Source: Neptuniibacter victor
Lineage (GTDB): Bacteria; Pseudomonadota; Gammaproteobacteria; Pseudomonadales; Balneatricaceae
Length of the DNA: 64,000 bases
Direction of reading: 5' to 3'
Assembly (NCBI GenBank): GCA_027943745.1
Contig: AP025763.1
Coordinates: 2,170,001 to 2,234,000, forward strand
Below are positions 1 to 10,516 of this stretch, piece by piece. Every line of letters starts with the position of its first letter. The first letter of the stretch is position 1. The translations under genes and the position numbers were made by a program. Under the pieces are notes generated by a model. The model did no database searches, had not been told where the DNA came from, and saw only the letters and a list, made by a program, of their open reading frames with translations.

Positions 1-2
1 TC

Positions 3-1280
3 GGGCTCGCAAGCCCTGAAACAGTCTCACATGAAGTAGAAGCGAATCTAGAAGTAATCTTGCTACTGATGTTTATGGTCGCAGGTATCTACTTTATGCA
101 GAGCTTATTGCTATGGATATTTACCAAAATACTCCTAGGCGTTCGTTCCAAAATGATGCTTTCTCTACTTTTCTCACTCTCAGCAGCTGTGCTGTCAGCG
201 TTTCTAGACGCATTGACAGTGACCGCAGTACTGATCAGTGTGGGTGTAGGCTTTTATGCGGTTTATCATAAGGTCGCCTCAGGTAAAGCCTACCATCATC
301 CTGATCACGACCATGCTGATGATGATGAGGTCCACAAAAACCACCATACAGATCTTGAAGATTTCAGAGCATTTTTAAGAAGCTTGCTCATGCATGGCGC
401 TGTTGGTACTGCATTGGGCGGTGTTTGTACGCTTGTAGGTGAGCCACAGAATCTACTGATTGCGGAAAAGGCTGGTTGGGATTTCATTCAGTTCTTTGTA
501 CTCATGGCTCCAATTACCATGCCTGTTCTGGTGGCCGGTTTAATCACCTGCGCCCTGCTAGAGAAATTCAAAATCTTTGGTTATGGCTACCTAATGCCAG
601 AAAACGTTCGCAACGTTCTAATCGATTTCGCTGGAGAACAGGATGCCAAACGCACAACGCGTGATAAGGCAAAACTTGTTATCCAAGCGGTTGTAGCGAT
701 ATTCCTTGTTGTGGCGCTTGCATTGCACTTAGCAGCGGTAGGCTTAATTGGCTTAACAATTATCATCTTACTGACTGCATTCAACGGCATTGTAGAAGAA
801 CATCAGATAGGTAAAGCATTTGAAGAGGCACTACCCTTCACTGCACTTCTTGTTGTTTTCTTCTCGATTGTATCGGTAATACACGAACAGCACTTGTTCC
901 AACCGATTATCCAAGCCGTATTGGATATGGAGCCTTCAAGCCAACCGGGCGTTTTCTTCATCGCTAACGGCGTTTTATCCGCCATCAGTGATAACGTTTT
1001 CGTTGCAACGGTGTACATTAACGAAGTATCTGCAGCACTTAATGCAGGAACGATTACACGCGAACACTTTGATGCATTAGCGATAGCAATCAATACAGGA
1101 ACAAACATTCCTAGTGTTGCAACGCCAAATGGTCAAGCGGCGTTCCTGTTCCTACTAACGTCTGCGCTAGCCCCATTAATCCGCTTATCATACGGTAAGA
1201 TGGTTCTCATGGCGCTTCCGTACACTATCGTTATGAGTATTGTTGGTTACACAGCTTTGGTTATGAATTTGCAGATCTAA
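3..1280 (+). CDS. nhaB: Na+/H+ antiporter NhaB (5'-truncated by window edge)
   Basis: Inner-membrane sodium/proton antiporter used for Na+ export and pH homeostasis. The reading frame is open from the first complete codon at position 3, so the gene starts outside the window; the TTG at 60 is internal. About 425 residues are visible, against roughly 500 in the family, so about 90 N-terminal residues are missing. Typical NhaB stretches are seen: [58 protein letters not shown] and the C-terminal [18 protein letters not shown] His/Asp-rich loop ([18 protein letters not shown]) replaces the less charged loop I recall from enterobacterial NhaB. It ends 25 bp before a strong terminator. Identification is firm. 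Confidence 0.95.
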   Translation, partial: GLASPETVSHEVEANLEVILLLMFMVAGIYFMQSLLLWIFTKILLGVRSKMMLSLLFSLSAAVLSAFLDALTVTAVLISVGVGFYAVYHKVASGKAYHHPDHDHADDDEVHKNHHTDLEDFRAFLRSLLMHGAVGTALGGVCTLVGEPQNLLIAEKAGWDFIQFFVLMAPITMPVLVAGLITCALLEKFKIFGYGYLMPENVRNVLIDFAGEQDAKRTTRDKAKLVIQAVVAIFLVVALALHLAAVGLIGLTIIILLTAFNGIVEEHQIGKAFEEALPFTALLVVFFSIVSVIHEQHLFQPIIQAVLDMEPSSQPGVFFIANGVLSAISDNVFVATVYINEVSAALNAGTITREHFDALAIAINTGTNIPSVATPNGQAAFLFLLTSALAPLIRLSYGKMVLMALPYTIVMSIVGYTALVMNLQI

Positions 1281-1304
1281 ATGCTAGAACTGTAAATAAT
1301 GCCC

Positions 1305-1338
1305 CAAAAAAAAGCTCCGCATATGCGGAGCTTTTTTC
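1305..1338 (+). terminator. Rho-independent terminator after nhaB
   Basis: Perfect 8-bp stem AGCTCCGC (1313-1320) / GCGGAGCT (1325-1332), ATAT loop, followed by a T run and preceded by an A run. It can work in both directions, so it may also stop the leftward dnaQ transcript. Confidence 0.9.
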
Positions 1339-1421
1339 GTTAATGTCTCTACGTTTTTAGTTTAAAAAGATCAATCAAGCCAAAATACAGTATCACCCGT
1401 TTTATTGGCCGTAAAAGCTAG

Positions 1422-2135
1422 CTAAGCGTCTATGATTTCACCTTTGCTCAACCAAGCACACTCACCACCACTCTTCTTATCCAGCATTTGCAAAAAAGCA
1501 TCATGAGCTTTCTGATCTTCATCTGGCACACGAACGAGGGGCAGATCTTCAGCCCCCTTAACTCGTACGATACCTCCCTCCCCGCCACCATCTAACTCAG
1601 ACGCTAGAGAAAGGTTGGTTTGGCCGCCTGTAATAGCTAGATAGACATCAGCAAGAATCTCTGAGTCGAGTAACGCGCCATGAAGCTCACGATGAGCATT
1701 ATTAATCCCATAACGGTTACATAAGGCATCTAGATTATTTTTCTGTCCAGGATGTTTTTTTCGAGCAAGCAAAAGCGAATCAGTGACAGGACAAAAATGC
1801 TCTACACGCTCAGGGAAGTTGTTTCGTTCAAATTCAGCATCAATAAAACCAATATCAAATGCAGCATTATGGATAATTAGCTCAGCACCACGAATAAATT
1901 CGACAAACTCATCCATGACGGCAATGAATTTAGGCTTATCTTCCAGAAACTCGTTTGTAATGCCGTGTACTTGCATCGCTTCGGCATCAATTGCATGATC
2001 CGGCTTGATATACTGATGATAGGTCCGCCCAGTCAATCGACGGTTAAACATCTCGACGCAACCGATCTCAATGATATTGTGACCTTCCGAGTGTTCTAAA
2101 CCTGTTGTCTCGGTATCTAGTACGATCTGTCTCAT
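1422..2135 (-). CDS. dnaQ: DNA polymerase III epsilon subunit (3'-5' proofreading exonuclease)
   Basis: Proofreading subunit of the replicative polymerase. The 237-residue protein has the DEDDh exonuclease layout: D7/E9 in VLDTETTGL (ExoI), D94 in [11 protein letters not shown] (ExoII), and H152 with D157 in [10 protein letters not shown] (ExoIII). The C-terminal tail, which binds the polymerase alpha subunit in the family, follows at about residue 180-237. It is the last gene of a leftward three-gene set and overlaps rnhA by 4 bp, so the two are probably translationally coupled. Length agrees with the E. coli protein (243 aa). No anomaly seen. Confidence 0.96.
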   Translation of the reverse strand: MRQIVLDTETTGLEHSEGHNIIEIGCVEMFNRRLTGRTYHQYIKPDHAIDAEAMQVHGITNEFLEDKPKFIAVMDEFVEFIRGAELIIHNAAFDIGFIDAEFERNNFPERVEHFCPVTDSLLLARKKHPGQKNNLDALCNRYGINNAHRELHGALLDSEILADVYLAITGGQTNLSLASELDGGGEGGIVRVKGAEDLPLVRVPDEDQKAHDAFLQMLDKKSGGECAWLSKGEIIDA

Positions 2136-2572
2136 GCCTTGCCCAACTCCTCAACCCCTTTGTTAGCCAATTGATCTGCTAATTCATTTTCAGGATGGCC
2201 ACTATGGCCCTTAACCCAACGCCAATCAATAGTATGCGGCTGCGTTGCCGCATCCAGACGTTTCCAAAGATCTGCGTTTTTTACCGGTTTCTTTTGTGAG
2301 TTTATCCAACCCTTGCGTTTCCACCCAGCAAGCCATTCGGTAATTCCCTGACGTACATATTGAGAATCGGTGGTTAGAATCACTTCACAAGGGCGATTCA
2401 ACGTCTCTAATGCCATAATCGCGGCCATTAATTCCATGCGATTATTCGTTGTATCCTCTTCCCCGCCACAGAGCAGCTTTTCAGCCTCACCGTAACGCAT
2501 TACGGCTCCCCAGCCTCCAGGACCAGGGTTACCTTTGCATGCACCATCTGTAAATATGTTAACGATGTTCAC
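2132..2572 (-). CDS. rnhA: Ribonuclease HI
   Basis: Cytoplasmic endonuclease that cuts the RNA strand of RNA/DNA hybrids. The 146-residue protein carries all four catalytic carboxylates: D9 ([14 protein letters not shown]), E47 ([10 protein letters not shown]), D69 (LTTDSQYV) and D133 (ENELADQLA), plus the conserved H123 in KGHSGH. Length is typical for bacterial RNase HI. It lies between the methyltransferase gene (14-bp overlap) and dnaQ (4-bp overlap) on the same strand. In E. coli rnhA and dnaQ are divergent; the co-directional order seen here resembles pseudomonads. Confidence 0.97.
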   Translation of the reverse strand: MNIVNIFTDGACKGNPGPGGWGAVMRYGEAEKLLCGGEEDTTNNRMELMAAIMALETLNRPCEVILTTDSQYVRQGITEWLAGWKRKGWINSQKKPVKNADLWKRLDAATQPHTIDWRWVKGHSGHPENELADQLANKGVEELGKA

Positions 2573-3341
2573 GGTTTTTCCTTAATGAGCCCCTGGCTGT
2601 AGATTCAGCTACAGGAAGCGAAATCAAACGACGTAGCCCCCAACCTGAACGCAAGGGAGTCATACCGGCGATATCCTTTCTGGCTAATAAAATAGAGAAC
2701 GCACCATGATGGCCCGGCAAACGATCTGCAAAACCATCTAAGAAAGCCAAACGATTACGCCACTTAACCTTCTCAAAAGGCACGCGATGATACCCTGAAA
2801 TATGTTTTAGTTCAGTCAGTTCTAATAATTTTAACCAATCTGATAACCGGCGATGACTGATAAAATGCCCGGACCAAGGCGCTATGCCTGTATTACGTTT
2901 TGCCAATCGAGCGAGCCCCCAATAACTCACAGGATTAAACCCGACGATGATTACATGCCCCCCGGGCCTGAGCACTCTTGAGGCCTCACGTAATACTTGA
3001 TGAGGGGAATCAGTAAAATCCAAAGCGTGATGCAAAAGCACAACGTCAACGCTCTCATGCGCCAACGGCACCTCTGCATTATTTGCAATCACATTATTGT
3101 CTGCCAAACCAAGCTCTAAAGTGGGGACAACTGAAAAACAATGAGTAACAGGGCTCTCTTGATACATTTGAATTCGGCAATCTACTGACAGCTGAACTAA
3201 ATGCATTCCAAAAAGAGTTGAGACCACTCTATCAACTTGCTGCTTCTCAGCGGCTAAAAACTCTTGACCAAGCTCGGAATCAAACCATGCTTTAAGTTCT
3301 GGAAGCAAAAGAGCCAAAGGCTGTTGTTTATGAAAACTCAT
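2559..3341 (-). CDS. SAM-dependent methyltransferase (YafS-like)
   Basis: Class I methyltransferase-fold protein of 260 residues. The visible part of the fold is the region [12 protein letters not shown] followed by [18 protein letters not shown], matching motifs around strand 4 and 5 of the Methyltransf_11 family. The glycine-rich motif I is weak and there is no CxxC or other substrate-defining motif, so the substrate is unknown. Position between gloB (divergent) and rnhA matches E. coli yafS, which supports orthology. It overlaps rnhA by 14 bp, so the leftward operon is methyltransferase-rnhA-dnaQ. Family assignment is good; function is not known. Confidence 0.8.
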   Translation of the reverse strand: MSFHKQQPLALLLPELKAWFDSELGQEFLAAEKQQVDRVVSTLFGMHLVQLSVDCRIQMYQESPVTHCFSVVPTLELGLADNNVIANNAEVPLAHESVDVVLLHHALDFTDSPHQVLREASRVLRPGGHVIIVGFNPVSYWGLARLAKRNTGIAPWSGHFISHRRLSDWLKLLELTELKHISGYHRVPFEKVKWRNRLAFLDGFADRLPGHHGAFSILLARKDIAGMTPLRSGWGLRRLISLPVAESTARGSLRKNREHR

Positions 3342-3437
3342 AGGTATGCCTAAAATTAATGCTGGTTCACCGTAATAGAAGCAGTATTATATTTCTTTTA
3401 TGCTACTGCAATCGCACAATACTGCCGAGGCCCTAAA

Positions 3438-4211
3438 ATGTTTAACGTAACACCTATTCCTGCTTTTTCTGACAATTATATCTGGGTTCTCTCTACTGAA
3501 GGCTCAAACTCAGTAGCAGTCGTCGATCCTGGCGATGCATCGGCTGTTGAAACATATTTAGAAGAGAACAACCTAACGCTAGAAGCGATTTTGATTACCC
3601 ATCACCATAATGATCATACTGGTGGCGTTGCTGAGTTAACCGCAAAACGGAACATCCCTATCTATGGCCCTGCCAACTCACCGTTTGAAGGCATATCGAA
3701 TCCATTATCTAATGACGATACGATAGAACTGTTTAATCAAACATTAGCTATACGAGAAATTCCAGGCCATACCCTTGATCACATTAGCTATTATTCCGCA
3801 CACAAAAAACCGCAGCTATTCTGTGGTGACACTCTCTTTCTAGCTGGCTGCGGTCGACTATTCGAGGGCAGCGCGAAGCAGATGCTAGACGCTATGCAAT
3901 ATTTCTCCAGCCTACCCGATAGCGCTGAAGTTTATTGCACCCATGAATACTCTCTAGCTAATCTTAACTTTGCTGCTGCTGTAGAGCCCTCTAACAGAGA
4001 TATACGCACGAGTATAACTACTTGCAACAGTTTGAGGGACAATGACAAACCGACCCTCCCTACTAGCATAGCCGAAGAAAAGAAAATAAATCCCTTCATG
4101 CGTACATCGACACCTACAGTGATCGATGCTGCGTCTAATTTCAGCGCTAAGAAACTGATTTCTGAGGTCGAAGTATTTGCAGCAATTAGAGAATGGAAAA
4201 ATCAGTTTTAA
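3438..4211 (+). CDS. gloB: Hydroxyacylglutathione hydrolase (glyoxalase II)
   Basis: Hydrolyses S-D-lactoylglutathione to D-lactate and glutathione, the second step of methylglyoxal detoxification. The metallo-beta-lactamase metal site is complete: H55, H57, D59 and H60 in THHHNDH, H111 in PGHTLDH, D131 in CGDTLF and H169 in CTHEYS. Length 257 is normal for the family. It is divergent from the methyltransferase gene with a 96-bp shared upstream region. The E. coli neighbourhood mltD-gloB-yafS-rnhA-dnaQ is conserved here, although mltD and gloB both read rightward. Confidence 0.95.
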   Translation: MFNVTPIPAFSDNYIWVLSTEGSNSVAVVDPGDASAVETYLEENNLTLEAILITHHHNDHTGGVAELTAKRNIPIYGPANSPFEGISNPLSNDDTIELFNQTLAIREIPGHTLDHISYYSAHKKPQLFCGDTLFLAGCGRLFEGSAKQMLDAMQYFSSLPDSAEVYCTHEYSLANLNFAAAVEPSNRDIRTSITTCNSLRDNDKPTLPTSIAEEKKINPFMRTSTPTVIDAASNFSAKKLISEVEVFAAIREWKNQF

Positions 4212-4245
4212 GTTGGGAACCTACGAACAAGTCCTAAACACCTCA

Positions 4246-4464
4246 GGCTTACAGATCGGTTCAAGTTCGAGGCAACGATTACAGGCCTGCTGGTTGCCAG
4301 TCGAAAATCGTTAACGAAGAAACTGGATCGCTCTGTAAGCCCCGAAGGGTAGGCATTAAATCGACTTACTGCTTTGTCAGGCAGCTTAGAAAGGACTCGT
4401 CATTCCACTGCGCTACCTTTCGTGCATTAAGTCGTTTTACAGCCCACTGAGAAAGTTTGGGGCT
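4246..4464 (+). ncRNA. Candidate structured RNA in the gloB-mltD gap
   Basis: The 337-bp gap 4212-4548 has no credible coding frame but can form several nested stems. Stem 1: GGCTTACAGA (4246-4255) with TCTGTAAGCC (4332-4341), ten perfect pairs, continued after one mismatch by seven more (4257-4263 / 4324-4330). Inside it, TTCGAGGCAAC (4266-4276) pairs with GTTGCC (4293-4298) and TCGAA (4301-4305) across a 2-nt bulge. A second domain closes with CGACTTA (4362-4368) / TAAGTCG (4428-4434) and encloses CTGC/GCAG and GAAAGG/CCTTTC hairpins. A third hairpin is AGCCC (4441-4445) / GGGCT (4460-4464). No known RNA family was recognised, and the strand and transcript ends are assumptions. Confidence 0.35.
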
Positions 4465-4484
4465 TATTCGCAGGTTCCTTGCTA

Positions 4485-4512
4485 TTGACCCGCACTAACC
4501 CACTGATAGAAT
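4485..4512 (+). promoter_or_regulatory. Probable sigma-70 promoter for mltD
   Basis: TTGACC (4485-4490), 16-bp spacer, TAGAAT (4507-4512). The expected transcript would start near 4519, giving a 30-nt leader that contains the GGAG ribosome site at 4538-4541 ahead of the TTG start. Confidence 0.5.
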
Positions 4513-4548
4513 GGATCGTTTTACCTCCAAAGTACTCGGAGCTACACC

Positions 4549-6138
4549 TTGTTTTCAAATAAAGCGGTCCTCTCTTTTTTAATATCCGGTGCAATTTTAA
4601 CCGGCTGTCAATCAATACCAGAACAGTCTTCATCAGAAAGCTTACAAAAAAGCGATTTACGCACTTCTGTAGATACGCGGAAAGCAGCATCAACAAATGA
4701 TCAAAAACAAAACAAATCCGCTCCAGTCACCGATCTGTGGCAAGTAACACGCGACCACATGGCGCTTGATCTACAGGTTGACAACCCGCGAGTTAAAGCT
4801 CAGCTCAACTGGTACAGCAAACACCCTAACTATATGAATCGCGTAGTTAAACGGGCAACCCCTTATTACCATCACATCGTCAATGAAGCGATTAAACGGA
4901 ACATCCCTACTGAACTAGCCCTATTGCCAATCGTAGAAAGCGCATTTGACCCTTTTGCCTATTCACACGGAAGAGCAGCAGGCGCTTGGCAATTTATTCC
5001 GTCAACAGGTAAATACTTTGGATTAGAACAGAATTGGTGGTACGACGGTCGTCGCGACATTATTAGCTCTACCGATGCTGCTTATTCTTATTTACAACGC
5101 CTCCATAAACGCTTCAATGGAGATTGGTTACTTGCACTCGCGGCATACAATGCTGGTGGGGGCACTGTTTCTCTCGCTATAAAACGCAATAAGCGCCAAG
5201 GCAAAGCCACTGACTATTGGTCACTTCCTTTACCTAAAGAAACCAAAGCATATGTACCCAAGCTACTCGCTATTGCTGAGCTTATTAAGAATGCCGAACA
5301 GTACCAATTAAGCTTGAACGCAATTCCTAACAAGCCTTATTTTGAACAAGTTGATACTCAGAGCCAGATCGATCTTGCCCAAGCAGCGTCAATGGCAGGT
5401 ATAACAACTAAAGAATTATACCTCCTGAATCCCGGTTTCAATCGCTGGGCAACTGCTCCAGAAGGCCCGCACCGTTTATTGATTCCAACAGAAAGCGCTG
5501 AAAAATTTCGCCTAGCTTTATCCAAGCTGCCCGCCGAAGATCGAGTAAAATGGAGCCGTTATAAAATCAAATCAGGGGACTCTCTGATTGCGATCGCTAA
5601 ACAGTTCGGAACAACAGCAAGCCTTATTAGGACCACCAACAACATCAGTGGTAATAACATAAGAGCAGGTAAGACATTGCTAGTCCCGACCGCTAGCCAA
5701 CAAGCAAGCGAATACGCTCTCAGCCAACACCAGCGGCACCTTCAAAAGCAAAAAACCATTTCTCGCACCACTGACCGAAAAGACAAGTATTACACAGTCA
5801 AAACGGGTGATAGTTTTTGGAGCATTGCTCAGAAGCATAACGTTGGTGTCCGTCAGCTGGCACGCTGGAACAGCATGGCACCGGGTGATGCCCTTCGCGT
5901 GGGCAAACGCTTAGTGATCTGGAGTAAACCACAACAATCTGTGATCAGCAGTGCTGATAGACAAATTATTAGAAAGGTCGGCTATAAAGTGCGTAACGGT
6001 GACTCACTGGCACGTATTGCGGGTAAATTTAATGTACGTATCACTGACATACTACGTTGGAATAAACTCAATAAATCGAACTACCTACAACCGGGTCAGC
6101 GACTCACATTGTATGTTGATGTAACACGTTCAAATTAA
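4549..6138 (+). CDS. mltD: Membrane-bound lytic murein transglycosylase D with three LysM repeats
   Basis: Outer-membrane lipoprotein that cleaves peptidoglycan glycan strands to 1,6-anhydro products. Starts at TTG (GGAG seven bases upstream). Signal peptide ends in lipobox LTGC with C20 as lipid site. SLT domain about residues 100-250: catalytic E130 in LPIVESAFDP, then AAGAWQFIPSTG and AAYNAGGG. Three LysM repeats at about 338-380, 414-458 and 479-523 bind peptidoglycan. At 529 residues it is longer than E. coli MltD (452), which has two LysM repeats. A promoter lies directly upstream. Confident identification. Confidence 0.93.
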   Translation: MFSNKAVLSFLISGAILTGCQSIPEQSSSESLQKSDLRTSVDTRKAASTNDQKQNKSAPVTDLWQVTRDHMALDLQVDNPRVKAQLNWYSKHPNYMNRVVKRATPYYHHIVNEAIKRNIPTELALLPIVESAFDPFAYSHGRAAGAWQFIPSTGKYFGLEQNWWYDGRRDIISSTDAAYSYLQRLHKRFNGDWLLALAAYNAGGGTVSLAIKRNKRQGKATDYWSLPLPKETKAYVPKLLAIAELIKNAEQYQLSLNAIPNKPYFEQVDTQSQIDLAQAASMAGITTKELYLLNPGFNRWATAPEGPHRLLIPTESAEKFRLALSKLPAEDRVKWSRYKIKSGDSLIAIAKQFGTTASLIRTTNNISGNNIRAGKTLLVPTASQQASEYALSQHQRHLQKQKTISRTTDRKDKYYTVKTGDSFWSIAQKHNVGVRQLARWNSMAPGDALRVGKRLVIWSKPQQSVISSADRQIIRKVGYKVRNGDSLARIAGKFNVRITDILRWNKLNKSNYLQPGQRLTLYVDVTRSN

Positions 6139-6168
6139 TTAATTTGCACTCACTTTAGGATTTGAGAA

Positions 6169-6414
6169 ATGGACGCTACTGCTTATTTTATTATTGTCGT
6201 TTCGACACTGTTAGCCATCGTTTTTAAAGTAGTGCTTTTTAAACGCATCCAAAAATGGATGGATCAAGATCTCATAAAAGGCTTGGCGGGTGACAATCAA
6301 TCCAAACGTGAGTTTTTAGAGCAAAAATACATCGAATTACAGCAACAGAAAATAAAACGTAAGCATTATCATCAGCATCTGACTGATTATGCAGAGCAAT
6401 TTGAACAAAAATAA
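6169..6414 (+). CDS. Small membrane-anchored protein, unknown function
   Basis: An 81-residue protein not recognised as a named family. Residues about 5-26 (AYFIIVVSTLLAIVFKVVLF) form one membrane helix; the remainder is charged, helical and rich in Lys, Gln and His (residues 50-80), probably cytoplasmic by the positive-inside rule. ATG start lies 30 bp after mltD and is preceded by TTTAGGATTTGAGAA, a usable ribosome site. It could be co-transcribed with mltD. Codon use is like its neighbours, which supports a real gene. Confidence 0.65.
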   Translation: MDATAYFIIVVSTLLAIVFKVVLFKRIQKWMDQDLIKGLAGDNQSKREFLEQKYIELQQQKIKRKHYHQHLTDYAEQFEQK

Positions 6415-6537
6415 GGAAGCTGGGTCTTACAACAGACACTCAAACGGTTGCTAGACAGTACTCAAAATTAAGCACTAGCCCCGAGAACACCTAGTTGATA
6501 TAAGTAACCTTCGCTCAGATCTGGAAAGGACGTTCTA

Positions 6538-8373
6538 TTGATCAAATTATTGACCAAATCTAACCACCTACATCGTTTATTGCTAACAACTATCGGTGTA
6601 TTGTTCTGTTCTTTTTCACAACTAAGCTCAGCTGATGCAGTGCTAAGCTCCCACGGGATCGCTATGCATGGTGACCTAAAGTACCCGGAGGGTTTCTCCC
6701 ACTTTGAGTATGTAAATCCCCTCGCACCTAAGCGCGGTAAAGTTATTCAATCATCCATTGGTACTTTCGATAGTCTGAATCAATTTATCGTAAAGGGAAA
6801 TTCTGCCGCTGGTTTAGGTTTACTTTATGACACCCTTCTTTCCCGAGCGAGTGATGAACCATTTTCTTTATATGGTTTGATTGCTGAATCGATTGAAAGC
6901 CCTGCTGATCGAAGCTGGATCATATTTAATCTTCGTGCCACTGCAACATTCAGTGACGGCCACCCCCTAACAGCGGAAGATGTAGTTTTCAGTTTTAATA
7001 AGTTACGCACGGAAGGAGCCCCGTTTTATAAAGCTTACTATGCAGATATTGAGCAGATTGAAGCGATTAACCCGCATCGGGTGAAATTTACGTTTAAAAA
7101 CGCCCTTAACCGTGAACTGGCCTTGATCGTCGGTGAAGTACCTATTCTTCCAAAGCACTACTGGCAAGACAGAGATTTCCAAAAGCCTTCACTTGATATT
7201 CCAATCGGTTCTGGGCCCTATACGATCTCATCATATGATCCAGGCCGTAGCATTACTTATGTGCGAAACCCTGACTACTGGGCGCAAACGCTACCGGTAA
7301 AAATTGGCTACGATAATTTTGCTTACCAAACCTTTGATTACTATCGCGATGGAACCGTTGCCTTGGAGGCATTCAAAGCGGGCGAATACGATTTCCGTCA
7401 AGAAAACTCCTCCAAACGCTGGGCTACCAGCTATACAGGTCAAGCATTTGATAGCGGTCGCATCAAAGTTGCAGCGCTAGAACACCAGAATCCTACTGGC
7501 ATGCAGGCTTTCGTTATCAATAATCGACGCGAACAGTTCACCGACCCCCGTGTACGTCAAGCACTTGCGCTGGCCTTTGATTTCGAATGGACCAATAAAA
7601 ACATCTTCTATAACGCCTATACGCGTACGCATAGCTTCTTTTCAAATTCTGAGATGGCGGCAACAGCCCTACCCACTCCAGCCGAATTAAAAATTTTAGA
7701 ACCGATTAGAGAGAAGGTCCCGGCTGAAGTTTTTAATAAAGTTTATCGTGCACCTGAGACCAACGGCGACGGCAAAATTTACACACAACTCCGTCAAGCT
7801 AAACGCCTATTACAACAAGCAGGATGGGTATTTAAATCAGGTAAATTGATCAACGCACAAACCGGCAAGCAGTTGAGTATAGAGATGCTTCTTTACTCTC
7901 CAGCCTTTGAGCGTGTGGTTTCACCGTTTATCCGCAATCTTGAGCGGTTGGGCATTAAAGCGAACATACGCCTGATCGATGTATCGCAGTATATTAGTCG
8001 CTTACGGAGCTATGACTTCGATATTGTCGTCAGTGGTTTTGGTCAATCATCCTCACCTGGCAACGAACAACGTGATTATTGGCACTCATCAGGGGCTAAC
8101 ACCGAAGGCAGTCGCAACCTCATTGGCATCTCTGACCCAGCCATTGATTATCTCGTAGATCAGTTAATTCAATCTTCTGATCGCGAGCAACTCGTACTTA
8201 GAACCAGAGCGCTTGATCGGGTCCTGCAGTGGAACCACTTCGTTATTCCGCAATACCATATTAATAAATACAGAGTGGCCTATTGGGATAAGTTTGCTAT
8301 GCCCAGCATTAGACCCAAATACAGCTTAGGTTTTGAGAATTGGTGGATCAAAACGGATCAGGAGAGTAAGTAA
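6538..8373 (+). CDS. yejA: Peptide ABC transporter, periplasmic binding protein YejA
   Basis: Periplasmic oligopeptide-binding component (SBP_bac_5 family); in E. coli the Yej system takes up peptides including microcin C. 611 residues, close to the 604 of E. coli YejA. Signal peptide about residues 1-33 ending SSADA; mature start contains [20 protein letters not shown], typical of YejA. TTG start with GGAAAGGA eight bases upstream. The stop codon overlaps the yejB start by one base (TAATG), so the four genes yejA-B-E-F are coupled. No terminator inside the operon. Confidence 0.93.
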   Translation: MIKLLTKSNHLHRLLLTTIGVLFCSFSQLSSADAVLSSHGIAMHGDLKYPEGFSHFEYVNPLAPKRGKVIQSSIGTFDSLNQFIVKGNSAAGLGLLYDTLLSRASDEPFSLYGLIAESIESPADRSWIIFNLRATATFSDGHPLTAEDVVFSFNKLRTEGAPFYKAYYADIEQIEAINPHRVKFTFKNALNRELALIVGEVPILPKHYWQDRDFQKPSLDIPIGSGPYTISSYDPGRSITYVRNPDYWAQTLPVKIGYDNFAYQTFDYYRDGTVALEAFKAGEYDFRQENSSKRWATSYTGQAFDSGRIKVAALEHQNPTGMQAFVINNRREQFTDPRVRQALALAFDFEWTNKNIFYNAYTRTHSFFSNSEMAATALPTPAELKILEPIREKVPAEVFNKVYRAPETNGDGKIYTQLRQAKRLLQQAGWVFKSGKLINAQTGKQLSIEMLLYSPAFERVVSPFIRNLERLGIKANIRLIDVSQYISRLRSYDFDIVVSGFGQSSSPGNEQRDYWHSSGANTEGSRNLIGISDPAIDYLVDQLIQSSDREQLVLRTRALDRVLQWNHFVIPQYHINKYRVAYWDKFAMPSIRPKYSLGFENWWIKTDQESK

Positions 8374-9470
8374 TGGGTGCTTATATTTTACGGCGACTAC
8401 TACTTATTATCCCTACGCTGATCGGGATATTAACGATTAACTTTATCATCGTTCAAGCCGCACCAGGTGGGCCGGTTGAACAAACGATTGCTCAACTCCA
8501 AGGCATTAATGTCGGAGCAACCGCACGCGTTAATGGTGTCCAAAGTGATCTTTCCAGCGAATCAACCTCGAGCAGTAACAGTGATAGTGCCTATAGAGGT
8601 GCACGCGGACTCGATCCTGAGATAATAAAAGATATTGAAGCCCTATATGGTTTTGATAAACCCGCCTATGAGCGCTTCTGGATCATGCTAAAAAGCTATG
8701 CCGTTTTTGATTTCGGAAACAGCTTGTTCAGTGATAAATCCGTTGTTGATCTCATCATTGAAAAACTCCCTGTATCGATCTCTTTGGGCCTATGGGCGAC
8801 GTTAATCACTTATATGGTCTCTATCCCCTTAGGGATTCGAAAAGCGGTACGCGATGGAACACCATTTGATATTTGGACCAGCAGCGCCATCATCATCGGC
8901 TACGCTATTCCAAACTTCCTATTTGCTATCTTGCTGATCGTTATCTTCGCCGGCGGTACTTGGTTAGATTGGTTCCCCTTAAGAGGATTAACCTCACCAA
9001 ATTTTGAAGAGTTAAGTTTATGGGGACAGATCAAAGACTACTTCTGGCATATTACCCTGCCTGTACTTGCTTCAGTTATTGGCAGCTTTGCAACGTTAAC
9101 AATGCTTACCAAGAACTCATTTCTCGACGAAATAAACAAACAGTATGTGCTAACAGCAAGAGCTAAAGGTTTGAAGGAAAATCAGGTTCTTTACGGCCAC
9201 GTTTTCAGAAATGCCATGCTGATCATTATTGCGGGCATGCCAGCAGCACTAATCACCATCTTTTTCACTGGATCTATGCTAATTGAGGTTATTTTCTCAC
9301 TCGACGGTATTGGACTACTTGGCTATGAAGCGGTTATCAATCGTGATTATCCCGTCATTTTTGGGACGCTATTCATCTTTACTTTGATCGGTTTAATCCT
9401 GAAATTGATCAGCGACATAACCTATGTATTAGTCGACCCTCGTATAGATTTCGAGAGCAGGGAGCAATAA
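8373..9470 (+). CDS. yejB: Peptide ABC transporter permease YejB
   Basis: Inner-membrane permease with the BPD_transp_1 fold. 365 residues, near-identical length to E. coli YejB (364). N-terminal helix at about 9-28 ([20 protein letters not shown]), a periplasmic linker with a Ser-rich stretch around residues 65-73 ([12 protein letters not shown]), then five further helices. The EAA loop that contacts the ATPase is seen in [21 protein letters not shown]. It overlaps yejA and yejE by one base each. Pairs with YejE to form the channel, with YejF as ATPase. Confidence 0.93.
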   Translation: MGAYILRRLLLIIPTLIGILTINFIIVQAAPGGPVEQTIAQLQGINVGATARVNGVQSDLSSESTSSSNSDSAYRGARGLDPEIIKDIEALYGFDKPAYERFWIMLKSYAVFDFGNSLFSDKSVVDLIIEKLPVSISLGLWATLITYMVSIPLGIRKAVRDGTPFDIWTSSAIIIGYAIPNFLFAILLIVIFAGGTWLDWFPLRGLTSPNFEELSLWGQIKDYFWHITLPVLASVIGSFATLTMLTKNSFLDEINKQYVLTARAKGLKENQVLYGHVFRNAMLIIIAGMPAALITIFFTGSMLIEVIFSLDGIGLLGYEAVINRDYPVIFGTLFIFTLIGLILKLISDITYVLVDPRIDFESREQ

Positions 9471-10516
9471 TGATGGCATCGGTTACCGCTAAAATGAGCC
9501 CCCTTAATCAACGTAGAATAGCCAATTTCCGTAGTAACAAGCGCGGCTACTGGTCTTTATGGCTTTTCAGTATTCTGTTCGTTCTATCGCTATTCGCTGA
9601 GTTTATTGCCAATGATGACCCCCTTATTGTTTCTTACCAAGGTGATCTTTATTTCCCCGTTGCGACAGAATATACAGAATTAACCTTTGGCGGCGAGTTT
9701 GAAAGCCCTGCTGACTTTAAAGACCCCTATATTCAAGATCTTATTCATAACCAAGGGGAAGGTTGGATTGTATGGCCGCTCATTCGTTACAGCTATAACA
9801 CGATTAATTATGATCTACCTGTACCTGCGCCCTCTCCTCCTAGCTTAGAGAATCCCTTAGGAACAGACGATCAAGCTCGCGATGTATTAGCTCGAGTTAT
9901 ATATGGCTTCAGAATATCTATACTCTTTGCAGTAGTACTCACCATTGCTAGCTCAATCATTGGCGTGATAGCAGGTGCGGTACAAGGCTATTACGGCGGC
10001 AAAGTTGACCTCATATTCCAACGTTTTATTGAAATTTGGTCGGGCCTACCTGTTCTTTTCCTACTGATTATTCTTGCCAGTATCGTTGAACCGAATTTTT
10101 GGTGGTTGCTTGGCATCATGTTGCTCTTCTCTTGGATGCAATTAGTCGATGTTGTTCGTGCTGAGTTTCTTCGCGGACGCAACTTAGAGTATGTTCGTGC
10201 AGCGAGAGCCTTAGGGCTTGATAATCGTATGATCATGTTTCGTCATATTCTGCCAAATGCGATGGTTGCAACGCTTACTTTTATGCCATTTATTTTTAAT
10301 GGTTCTTTAGTCACGCTCACCGCTCTAGATTTTTTGGGGTTTGGTTTACCTCCTGGAAGCCCATCATTGGGTGAACTTGTCGCCCAAGGTAAAACTAACT
10401 TACACGCTCCTTGGTTAGGCATTACTGCATTTATGACCCTATCTATCATGCTAACGTTATTAATCTTTATTGGTGAAGCGGTTCGTGATGCCTTTGATCC
10501 GAGGAAAGTATCATGA
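9470..10516 (+). CDS. yejE: Peptide ABC transporter permease YejE
   Basis: Second inner-membrane permease of the Yej peptide importer, 348 residues (E. coli 341). An N-terminal helix at about 27-46 is followed by a long periplasmic stretch (about 47-140) and a core of five helices from about 143. The EAA motif is ARALGLDNRMIMFRHILPNAM. C-terminus GEAVRDAFDPRK is typical of DppC/OppC-type permeases. Two consecutive ATG codons (9470, 9473) are possible starts. It overlaps yejF by four bases (ATGA). Confidence 0.93.
   Translation: MMASVTAKMSPLNQRRIANFRSNKRGYWSLWLFSILFVLSLFAEFIANDDPLIVSYQGDLYFPVATEYTELTFGGEFESPADFKDPYIQDLIHNQGEGWIVWPLIRYSYNTINYDLPVPAPSPPSLENPLGTDDQARDVLARVIYGFRISILFAVVLTIASSIIGVIAGAVQGYYGGKVDLIFQRFIEIWSGLPVLFLLIILASIVEPNFWWLLGIMLLFSWMQLVDVVRAEFLRGRNLEYVRAARALGLDNRMIMFRHILPNAMVATLTFMPFIFNGSLVTLTALDFLGFGLPPGSPSLGELVAQGKTNLHAPWLGITAFMTLSIMLTLLIFIGEAVRDAFDPRKVS

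Noticed and set aside
4250-4275. tRNA T-arm-like GGTTCAAGTTCGA
   Set aside because: The flanking bases do not form the T-stem, and no acceptor stem or anticodon arm is present.
4246-4540. tmRNA, RNase P RNA, 6S RNA or SRP RNA in the gloB-mltD gap
   Set aside because: No alanine tRNA-like ends or tag reading frame, no GAGGAAAGTCC-type RNase P core, and no 6S closing stem. The fold is kept only as an unclassified candidate.
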